The notes beneath the pieces are model-generated. The model saw nothing but the letters and a program-made list of their open reading frames with translations, made no database searches and was not told the origin of the DNA. Both the position numbers and the translations under genes were made by a program. Positions 55,516-64,000 of a stretch of DNA of 64,000 nt are shown piece by piece. The stretch's first letter is position 1. Every line of letters starts with the position of its first letter. This stretch comes from Sycobia sp. Sy_11 (lineage: Eukaryota > Arthropoda > Insecta > Hymenoptera > Epichrysomallidae), in contig JACCIC010000151.1 in NCBI GenBank assembly GCA_018907035.1, forward strand, positions 558,001-622,000. Reading direction: 5' to 3'.

Positions 55516-57955
55516 TCAATTTAATAAGGAATGATAAACACTGTCCAATCTACCAGACTCTAATATTAAATTCACATTATTTCGATTCCTGAAAATGTGA
55601 ATACTTTCACGACTATCCCGTTTATATTTATTATTAATACCATATTCCAAAATATTCACATTCACAAAATCAAAAGAATGTAAAAACTTTAAACAATGCT
55701 CTTTTAAACCGGAAGTAATATATGAGCTACGGAAACTATATTTATGTTCATAAATTCTCTTTTTTAAATATCTACCTGTTTGTCCAATATAGTATTTATC
55801 ACAATCCATGCAATTTATCTTGTAAACAACTCCTGATTTTAAGCATAAATCATCCTTATCTTTGCAATTATTAAACAATCTACTCAAATTATTGCTATTT
55901 TTAAAGAAAATTTGAATGTTATATTTCTGAAAATTTATTTTTATTCTTTCAGACAATCCTCTAACATATGGCAAGACAATAATTTTGCCTCCGTTATAAT
56001 CAATTCCTGCACTATGTCTATTTTCGGTTTTATCAATGTCAAACAATCTCTCAGCAATTAATCTATTAATAAATTGAATTGGATAACCATTATTAATGAA
56101 AGTTTCTCTTATTATCTGTAAATTATTTTGTCTAAAATCTTTATGTGACAATTTAATTGCTCTGTCAATGACACCCTTTAATGATCCAATTTTGTTTCCG
56201 AATTGGTGGTGTGAATTAAAATCTAAAAACCTACCGGACCAAGTAGGCTTTCTGTACCAATTAAGTTTCATCTTATTATTACTACATCTAATGACATTAA
56301 TGTTCAGAAAACTTAACTGACTATTAACTTCAACCTCCCCTATAAATTTAATTCTGTCATGCACAGAATTAAAAACATCCATCATTTCATCCATAAAAAC
56401 TTCCGGAACAATTGTAAAGATATCATCAACATATCTCTTAAATATCATTGGTTCAAAAAGCAATCTTGACAAGGCTATACTTTCCAACTCCTCCTCCATA
56501 ACTAAATTGGCTATAACCGGTGGCAAAGGCGACCCCATTGGACATCCGTATTTTTGTTCATAAAATTTATTATCAAATGAAAAAATTGTGTTATTAAAAA
56601 CCAAATTAATTGCTTTAATAAATTCATTCATTGTTAATTTTGTATGCAAATTAATTTCATGCCACTTTTCCTGTATAATATCATTTAACAACTCTAAAGG
56701 TATATTTGTAAACAAAGATACTACATCCAATGAAATCATCTTGTAGTTTTACGGAATAACAATATCTTTCATTTCATTGTAAAAACACCAACTATCCTTA
56801 ATATAAGAGCTAGTTCTTCCAACTATCTTAACCAATATATTAGACAAAAATCTAGCAATATTATAAGTTGGGAAACCTATGGAAGATATTATTATTCTAA
56901 ATGTCAGATTTTCTTTATGAATATTGGGAAGCCCATAACATTTTGCCACAGTTCAATTTTCACATTTTAAATACTTATATGTAGTATCATTTATATATTC
57001 ATTTCTTTTCCAATTATTTAATAACTCTTTCAAATTATTTTGTAGCTTAATGATATGTGGATTACCAATCTTCAAATTAGTACTATCATCATTTAATATA
57101 TTATTTATACAATTTATGTAAGGCAGTTACAGTTACATTACCTTTGTCTGCCTTTTGGAAGATTATATTAGGGTTATTTCTCAAAAAATTCTTCGCGGTA
57201 ATTAAATCATGTATAAAATTACTATTTAAAAAATTATCAAATTTATTTTCTCTTTTAAAATTACTAATGACATTAACTAAAGATCCCCTACATTCCTTTT
57301 TCACTTCATCATTTAAACCAAAAAGATTACTTTCAACCTCCGAGATGATTTCTTTGATCGGGAGATTATTTTTACAATATAATATGCCATGTTTGGTACC
57401 TTTAGACATGATGTTTATTACTTCATTTGGTTTCTCCTTGTCAGTTAGATTTCTAAATCAATTTTTATTGTTTGCATTGTTAATCTGATAGCTTTGAAAT
57501 TGTTTTTTATTTCTTAAACATTCAAATTTCCTTTCCTATGTTTGTCTATTAATATATTTTGTCTTAATAAAAAGTTTGTTTTGACCAAGAAAAAATTCAT
57601 GTAATTCATTTCTTTCTATATTTTGATATAAATAATATTCAATCTTTAATAAATATCTATTTAAGGAATGAATCTGAATATATAAATCTCTAATTTCTAC
57701 ATTAAGTAATTTATTTTTGAAAAAGAAAATATTCTTCTTTACATCATAACAAACACTATTACTATAAACCTGCAAAAAATATTCATCATGAAATCTATTA
57801 TTAATGCGTACCGGAAATATATTTGATGTCTTGCATCTAATAAGGAATGTAAGTTTTTCTTTAAGAATTACAACTTTTAACTTCATTTTTATCCATTTTG
57901 AACAATAATCTTTAATAGTATTACCATATTTAAAATATTGCTCTGTCAATGACAT
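55516..57955 (-). pseudogene. Penelope-like reverse transcriptase with GIY-YIG endonuclease
   Basis: Open pieces in order: 57,955-57,536 (N-terminal region), 57,409-57,101 (ends with the QKADKGN motif), 56,949-56,749 (CYGLPNIHKEN), 56,739-55,516 (407 codons). The last has LFTNIPL, YGCPMGSPLPPVIANL and the catalytic RYVDDIF box (near 56,425). The C-terminal GIY-YIG endonuclease follows (VVYKINCMDC, then YYIGQTGRYLKKRIYEHK, about 55,820-55,735). RT of telomerase-like type plus GIY-YIG is diagnostic of endonuclease-bearing Penelope-like elements. A single stop at about 56,750 separates two same-frame parts; other breaks are frameshifts. Not functional as it stands. Confidence 0.9.
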
Positions 57956-58192
57956 CCTTTAATGCTCCAATTTTGTTTCCGAATTGGTGGTGTGAATTAT
58001 AATCTAAAAACCTACCTGATCAAGTAGGCTTTCTGTACCAATTAAGTTTCACCTTACTATTACTACATCTAATGAAATTAATGTCCAGAAAACTTAACTG
58101 ACTATTAACTTCAACCTCCCCTATAAATTTAATTCTGTCATGTACAGAATTAAAAATGTCCATGACATTAAAAGGTGTCATGGACAGAGCAA
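57938..58192. repeat. Inverted junction in the Penelope-like composite
   Basis: About 26 bp at 57,938-57,963 (tgctctgtcaatgacat...) returns inverted at 58,167-58,192. Between them is a minus-strand stretch matching 56,160-56,385 of the left copy. This marks where the 5' inverted segment meets the plus-strand part. Confidence 0.75.
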
Positions 58193-58233
58193 TAAAATGA
58201 TTACATAAAAATTTTAGGCAAAATAATTTACAG

Positions 58234-58782
58234 ATGGTAAGAGAAACTTTCGTTAATAATGGTTATCCAAGTGAATTTATTAATAGATTAATTTCTGAGA
58301 GATTGTTTGACATTTATAATATCGAAAATAGACATAATGCACGATTTGTTGTTAACAGAGGCAAAATTATTGTCTTACCATATGTTAGAGGATTATCTGA
58401 AAGAATAAAAGGAAATTTTCGGAAATATAACATTCAAATTTTCTTTAAAAGTAGCAATAATTTAAGCAAGTTGTTTAATAATTGTAAGAATAAGGATAAT
58501 CTATGTTTAAAATCTGGAGTTGTTTACAAAATTAATTTTATGGATTGTAATGAATGCTATATTGGACAAGCAGGTAGATATTTAAAAAAGAGAATTTATG
58601 AACATAAATATAGTTTACGTAGCTCACATATTACTTCCGGCTTAATGGAGCATTGTTTAAAGTTTTTACATTCTTTTGATTTTGTGAATGTGGATATTTT
58701 AGAACATGGTATTAATAATAAGTATAAAAGGGAGAGTCTTGAATGTATTCACATTTCCAGGAATCGGAATAATGTGAATTAA
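58234..58782 (+). pseudogene. Penelope-like C-terminal fragment with GIY-YIG domain
   Basis: 182 codons matching the last part of 56,739-55,516 at high identity: VNNGYPSEFINRLI through VVYKINFMDC and CYIGQAGRYLKKRIYEHK. In the domain, one Cys is Phe and the YYIG tyrosine is Cys. The reverse transcriptase core is missing. It ends a few residues earlier than the left copy because of a stop at 58,780. Confidence 0.88.
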
Positions 58783-58934
58783 ATGTTAGAGGCTAGTAAA
58801 TTGGACAATATTTATCGTTCCTTATTAAATTGATTGGTTTTGAACAATTTACGTAGAGGGGGAATTTAGATTTAATTTACTAAATTTGGTAGTGGGGATA
58901 AGGTATATATAGATTAGAATATAAGGTTTAGTTT

Positions 58935-58976
58935 AGTCCCTGATGAAGAGTCGTAGCGAGCTCGGAACGTTGGAAT
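58935..58976 (+). ncRNA. Hammerhead-like motif, right Penelope copy
   Basis: AGTCC, CTGATGA, a 17-nt stem-II region with GAG/CTC pairing, GGAA in place of GAAA, CGTT, GGAAT. One essential core base is changed, so this copy is probably inactive. Confidence 0.55.
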
Positions 58977-58990
58977 GGATCTTCAATTAG

Positions 58991-59060
58991 GTAAGGGTGT
59001 TGGGGACAGTCAGATTGCACTTTACTAACAAAATTTTTTCAGCTAATATTTTATTTTCAG
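58991..59060 (+). other. Intron of the Penelope-like element, right copy
   Basis: 70 bp, GTAAGG to TTTTCAG, same position as the left-copy intron, about 15 bp after the hammerhead-like motif. Confidence 0.85.
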
Positions 59061-59267
59061 ATTAGTCTACGACGTTGACTGTATACAACGACAATCTGGC
59101 TGTCATTATAATTTTTAATTTAATTTGTAATTTTATTATTTTTGTGTATTGATGTATTAATGTTAATGTAGATATGTATTGATATTGTTATACGTATTGT
59201 TTTCGATTGAATTGATTGGACTGTAAGACTAATGAAAAAAATATTTATTAATTTCTATTTCGGAATA

Positions 59268-59774
59268 GTTTAGAAAAATATTTTGTAGAAATATTGTTCT
59301 GGAATTTGAACATTTTGTTGCTTTGCTATAATATATAATATAATAATAATATGCTGTTTTGTATAATTATATATATTATTATATTTGTATTTTTGTCTTA
59401 ATATATTTCTGAATTACAAACATATTTTATATAAAGTATTTATGAAATATAAGATGTAAATTGCTTAGTATGCTAAGTACATATATTGTTTCCCTTCATC
59501 ACAACCAGTCGGACATCTGACTATTGCAGTGAACTGATTTTTAATGGAATTATAGAATTTTTTGTGTTAATATGTTTTCGACTTTTGGAAAGTGCTTTAC
59601 ATAAATTTTTAATAAAATACAGGAGAATATATATTTAAAGTTATTACTATGCTTAGAACGTATCAAACTGGCCTAACTATTTTACTTTTCTTAAAAGTTA
59701 TAATATTATATAATATTATCAAGCAATGTTCCAATCTATAAAATTGCTAGATTTTTATATGTAAATTAATTTAG
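59268..59774. other. A/T-rich DNA, nothing recognised
   Basis: No ORF, repeat or RNA gene noticed. Confidence 0.5.
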
Positions 59775-60065
59775 TGTGGTGAGGATGAGATATAACGAGT
59801 TACTTTAGAGTAAGGTGAGGATGAGATATAACGAGTTACTTTAGTTACTAGATTTCTTTAGTTCATTCCTTGAAGGTGGACCGGAGCGGCTCGAAACGTC
59901 GAACATTAAAGGTAAATTTAGTGATCGGGAAGTCACGTTATCCTTTACTAACATAGAATATAGATTATTTTATTTTTATTTTTAATTTTTTATTTAATTT
60001 TTTTTTCAAGTATAACCTGATTGTCATTATATTAGTAGTATTGCATATTATTGCATAAGGACTGC
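59775..60065 (+). mobile_element. Possible terminus of a second Penelope-type family
   Basis: A 34-bp tandem repeat (ggtgaggatgagatataacg, two copies at about 59,778-59,850) is followed by CTTGAAGGTGGACCGG and CTCGAAACGTCGAAC. The latter is the GAAACGTC box common at Penelope-type ends, and the block continues into actaacatagaa and an A/T-rich tail like the first family. No coding part is present. Confidence 0.4.
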
Positions 60066-60109
60066 TAGACTGACAAAAATAATTATTAATTTAATTTTCA
60101 ACGGTTGGC

Positions 60110-60213
<104 letters not shown>

Positions 60214-60946
60214 TAAAATAAGTCAGATACGCTTTATTCTTATAATAAGTTTTTCATCGAATTTAAAGTTCTGTTAAGATCAATAATGAACCATTCTGTT
60301 GTGGACTATCAATTGTCTGAATTTAAATAAACAGTATATATTTAGATAATAGTCATCTTTTAATGATTAGTTTGATGGGCGTGACAGTGCATCGACGTCA
60401 TAAACTGTAATCGATAAAAGATATAAAGTGCGTCAAGCTTGACAGGCAACAACTGTCGGCCTATTAAATTAATTGAATACGAAACGTTAGCCTCCAGCAT
60501 TATTATCTACGTATGTCTATACCCATGAGTATAAAGTAAAATGGTTTGAAGTAAATCACTGTCCCAAGCAGACTTACAATAACGTTAATACACGGATTAT
60601 AAGATCCTTTCAAACTGCACACTCATGCGTACTTCATTTATTATTTTTACATAATGTTCCCTTCACAAATGTTAATATTTTATATATGCCAATTATTTCA
60701 TATTGATATAAACTAGCAATTATTCAAATACACTTGCATTAAAAATGTATTGAAATAATTGTTTTTAAAATTAGAATTTAGAATCTTTTAATGTGTGATA
60801 ATTGGTATATATAGTCGTAGATAAAGTTTTTTTTAACTACTCAGTTTATTCAGTTTTTTTCTTGAAGTAATAATTTTACATAATAAGAAAATAGTAGAGG
60901 TCCTAATTTTTAAAAAATTTCTGTTTTTTAAAGATATATACATAAA

Positions 60947-61176
60947 TTTAATAAATATTTTCATTGGTCTTACAGTCCAATTAAATCAATCGAAAATAAT
61001 ATGTAATAATATCAATATATATTTATATTAATATTAATACATCAATATACAAAAATAATAAAAATAAAAAATAAAAATTAAAAATTATAATGACAATCAG
61101 ACTGTCCTTGTATAAAATCACCTCCGTAGACTAATCTGAAAATAAAAATATTAGCTGAAAAAAATTGATGTTAGTA
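60947..61176 (-). mobile_element. Penelope-like 3' end fragment
   Basis: Matches the left terminus of 54,940-59,253 from the ataaatatttt...cattggtcttacagtcc block through the intron start. It still contains most of the intron (unspliced) and is cut by a CCCGTG terminus at 61,177. Confidence 0.75.
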
Positions 61177-61426
61177 CCCGTGAAGAAATTTATTAGTAAT
61201 CATCGTCGGATACTGCCAGGGAATCCCTTGATTTAATCAGTTTCCGATCGTGAATCATGGCCGGATCCCTAACAGATATGTCCCATTTTTTTAATGGATT
61301 CCGATCAGGAATCCTGGGCAGTACCCTATCTGATTTACTATTAATTTTCCAATAAAGCATTTTAAGTAACTAGTAAATTATAATAAATAAAAATAAGATT
61401 GGTTATTATTTGTATATACCTGATCC
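61177..61426 (+). mobile_element. Left end of a short-TIR element
   Basis: Begins CCCGTGAAGAAATTTATTAG and carries repeated gattccgatc/ggaatcc motifs as subterminal repeats. No matching right end was found before the window ends; similar aatcctrattc and ggattccgg motifs appear at 63,945-64,000. It may extend beyond the window. Confidence 0.5.
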
Positions 61427-61656
61427 CCTGGTAGAAATCCATTCGATTTTCAAGGTATAAATTGATATCCATTCGATTTTCAAGGAAGTTGCAAATGAAT
61501 ATAGCTAGCAATAAGGTATATTTGTTCACTATTATATTAAATAGGAAAACATGTAATATTTATTTAAATATATATGTTTCATGCGTGATTTTGTGTAATT
61601 GTATTTAAAACAAAGGAGAGTTTTGGAAGCGCATTCTTAATTAATTACAATTCTGT

Positions 61657-61720
<64 letters not shown>

Positions 61721-61907
61721 TAAACTTATTTTTTATAATAAACTACACATTAATATTGCAAACACTTTTATTTTACAAAGAAATGTTTTAATCCGCTGAA
61801 AAAAATTTTGACCTAACTCAGTATCGAACCCACGACCCTACGATTATAAGCTAACGTCTTATCAACTAAGCTAACGCAGTACATACGTCTTTAATACAGC
61901 ACACGTG

Positions 61908-61952
<45 letters not shown>

Positions 61953-62428
61953 AGTATATACATAGGAAATATACATACTTGAAGCATTAATTAGTAATAT
62001 CTACTTATAGAAAATCAACACTAATTATAATACCCATTTAATACCGATGATTTCGCCATGAAAAATTGAATGATAAGAAAACTTTGTTATTCTTTCATAA
62101 TCAAATTAAAAGTACTTAATTTTACATATTTAGTTATAAAATCAATGAAAGTATATTGCATATTATTCTATAACAATTAATTTTTGCTAATCAACTAAAA
62201 TCTTGTATTTGAATTGAGATTCTCGGTTAATAGTTAGAAAAAAGGTTATTTACTTAGATATTTTATAAACTTGTTTTTACATTTTTTATAACTATTTCTG
62301 AAGTTGCTTGAGTTTATTAATTTTTTATTTCTACGATATGCCGATTTTCTACCTATTAGAATTTATTCTATTTTGGCTAGCTATTTAATAGTTTCATAAC
62401 TATAAATAATAGCAAGATTTCTACCAGG
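61427..62428 (+). mobile_element. Short-TIR element, CCTGGTAGAAATC type
   Basis: Left CCTGGTAGAAATC, right GATTTCTACCAGG, a perfect 13-bp inverted pair, about 1.0 kb. It contains a TA tract (61,660-61,713), a tRNA-like block in minus orientation (61,795-61,885; A-box-like tagcttagttgataag, B-box-like gggttcgatac on that strand) and another TA tract (61,911-61,949). It has no ORF. Confidence 0.75.
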
Positions 62429-62474
62429 TTTGTCATTACTTTTTAAGTTAAAAATAATGAATCTTATTTATTAT

Positions 62475-63201
62475 TTAAAAAATCTTATTTATTATTTCAA
62501 CATTTATTTGCAAAAGAATTTTATTATTTTGATGAAGTTCTGGATTAATGGATTCGCTTAAATTCTTTGCTAATCCAAAATATACATATTCCATTACTTC
62601 ATCATCATTTATGATTGATTTTATTTCATAATTAAATTTAGCACCTAAAAATGTTTTTACAGTTTTCGGAAGTTCTGGCAACAATTTTTCTCGTAAGATA
62701 AGTAATAATTCATCTATAGCTGAATAATAGATATTATTTTTTAAGGCCCATTCTGGCAGTTTTTCTATCTCGTCTTTGTTACACATATATACATCATTAT
62801 GTGATGATGTTGGATTTTCTACGTTTGTTATATGATCAAATTTCGGATAAAGTAACTCAAGTTCTATAGTACGAGTATCAGAATGGTTCTCGTCTTTCTC
62901 GCAATCAAATTCTTGAATTGTTGAAATATTCTGAGAAGTATTATTATTGTTGGTGCGATATTGGAAAGTATTATCGGTCTCCACTTTTTTCATGTAATAA
63001 ACAAAATAAATCATAAATAAAAATTAATTTTTTAAATTCTATATTATTGTACTTACTATTTTTTTTCTTTTCTGCAAGCATGACTTCATAATATACTTCA
63101 TTTCGAATATCGCGATATTTTCGCTTTCTTTCTTTTGAAATTTCTTTCATATTATACATTGTAATTATAATGATAGAAACTAATGGTGTTACGTTATTCA
63201 T
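62475..63201 (-). CDS. Two-exon gene of unknown function, possibly transposon-derived
   Basis: Exon 1 (from a Met at 63,201 or 63,147 to 63,057) is basic (KERKRKYRDIRNEVYYEV). A 73-bp GT-AG intron (62,984-63,056, GTAAGT donor) joins it in frame to exon 2 (62,983-62,475). Exon 2 has an acidic Asn/Ser-rich linker, then a conserved-looking block: LPEWALKNNIYYSAIDELL, LPELPKTVKTFLGAKFN, ending ILLQINVEI. This resembles the N-terminal part of a widespread family of uncharacterised, probably mobile-element proteins in arthropods and cnidarians, from memory. If so, it is cut off just before the short-TIR element at 62,428. Confidence 0.45.
62984..63056 (-). other. Predicted 73-bp intron
   Basis: Minus strand GTAAGTACAATAAT to ATGAAAAAAG. 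Removing it joins two frames that otherwise end in unrelated residues. The pyrimidine tract is weak. Confidence 0.5.
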
Positions 63202-63825
63202 TGATTATAATGACTGAAACTATAGTACACATATATAGACGATTTAAACACTGTATCACATTAAGAAATCTATAAGACTATGAATTCACGGTATGACAAC
63301 CATCCTTAAACATTGGTCACGTTCAAGATCACGTTAAAAAAAATATAAGATCTCAGATACAGAATTTCTTCATCCAAAAAACGACAATGTGCAGTTCGTA
63401 AATAATCGAAAACCAATATAATAGGTTGCAGATGTTTCTAAAAGGCACAAGTGATCGCATTGTATATGTTTGCACGCAGGCCCCTCTAAATAGCTTCGAT
63501 GCATGATAATGAAATTATTTGGACGCATAGTTTATAACAGGCGTGCATCAATAAACACTTTAATGGATTCTAATGATATAAAGCTACGATAACCATTTGT
63601 TTTTCAAATAGTTTTTACTATATATATATATATGTACACAATATATAAGGCTTAAATAATTTAATAAATTAAATTAAAAATAATTTAATAATTTTATATT
63701 TTTTTGATCAATAAAAATTCGTACAGGGAAGATAAGAATTCTTTAAAAGCTATATTTATATATAATGAAGAATACGATTTTATATTTTATACGTTTTTAG
63801 TATGAAAAGAAATCTTGAATGTTGG

Positions 63826-63894
<69 letters not shown>

Positions 63895-64000
63895 ACAGTA
63901 AGTAAACAGAATAGCAAAAAAGACTGTATATGCTTCCTGTCGAGAATCTTGAATGAATCCTATTCAGTGATTTGACTAGAAGAACATTCAGGATTCCGGT
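63202..64000. other. A/T-rich right edge
   Basis: A TA microsatellite lies at 63,831-63,889. The last ~60 bp contain gaatcctattc and ggattccgg motifs like those near 61,200-61,320. Nothing else recognised. Confidence 0.5.

Larger units (their letters stand above)
54940..59253. mobile_element. Penelope-like composite insertion, two copies 5' to 5'
   Basis: Bounded by one 14-bp target duplication, so it entered as one unit. The left part (54,940 to about 57,940) is a minus-strand copy with N-terminal to C-terminal coding remnants. The right part begins with a minus-strand RT segment (about 57,940-58,165), then turns into a plus-strand C-terminal part and 3' UTR. Both outer ends are therefore 3' ends. 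A tandem duplication of ~100 bp lies in the left terminus (54,940-55,140). Confidence 0.85.

Overview
The window is eukaryotic, and most likely an insect genome, probably Hymenoptera and plausibly an ant. This rests on strong A/T bias, long TA/TG microsatellites, mauritiana- and irritans-like mariners, BEL/Pao and Ty3/Gypsy LTR elements, a GIY-YIG Penelope-like element, an R1-type non-LTR fragment and a broken protein-primed family-B DNA polymerase of a kind common in hymenopteran genomes. I found no convincing single-copy host gene, rRNA, functional tRNA, CRISPR array or bacterial feature. The content is almost entirely mobile DNA in several nested layers.

Region by region: 1-11,400 holds a 60-bp minisatellite fragment, tRNA-derived SINEs and a family of non-autonomous elements with short inverted termini (CCCGTGTAGAAAT type) that carry an internal tRNA-like block and TA microsatellites. 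11,422-18,015 is one mariner split by a complete BEL/Pao retrotransposon. 18,120-18,910 is the 60-bp minisatellite, and 19,120-19,660 holds repeats with TGACGTCA sites and a TC tract. 21,106-23,810 is a decayed protein-primed DNA polymerase on the plus strand with one intron-like gap. 23,810-29,507 and 32,338-36,130 are two decayed Gypsy elements on the minus strand. Between them lie a 5'-truncated R1-like fragment and a 318-bp spliced Penelope-type retrocopy.

37,260-38,300 is a G/C-richer repeat with three strong hairpins. 39,131-40,415 is a nearly intact mariner. 40,647-41,545 is an inverted LTR fragment, and 41,721-42,350 is an irritans-like mariner fragment. 42,762-51,843 is the best-preserved element: a Gypsy with a ~1.73-kb 5' LTR, a tRNA-Lys primer site, gag, pol, two extra ORFs after pol, a polypurine tract and a truncated 3' LTR. 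That 3' LTR is interrupted by an internally deleted mariner (51,844-52,863).

53,118-54,632 is a foldback element. 54,940-59,253 is a two-copy, 5'-to-5' Penelope-like insertion with a 14-bp target duplication. 60,947 to the end holds another Penelope end, further short-TIR elements and a small two-exon gene of unknown function.

The most notable signals are: (i) a Penelope-type element with hammerhead-like motifs and a 70-72 bp intron, plus a separate copy from which that intron has been removed exactly; (ii) two accessory ORFs downstream of Gypsy pol, one a retropepsin-like protein lacking the catalytic Asp; (iii) a short-TIR family whose members carry a Pol III tRNA-like block, with a possible coding relative at the right edge. 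All protein family calls rest on motif recognition; no database search was made.
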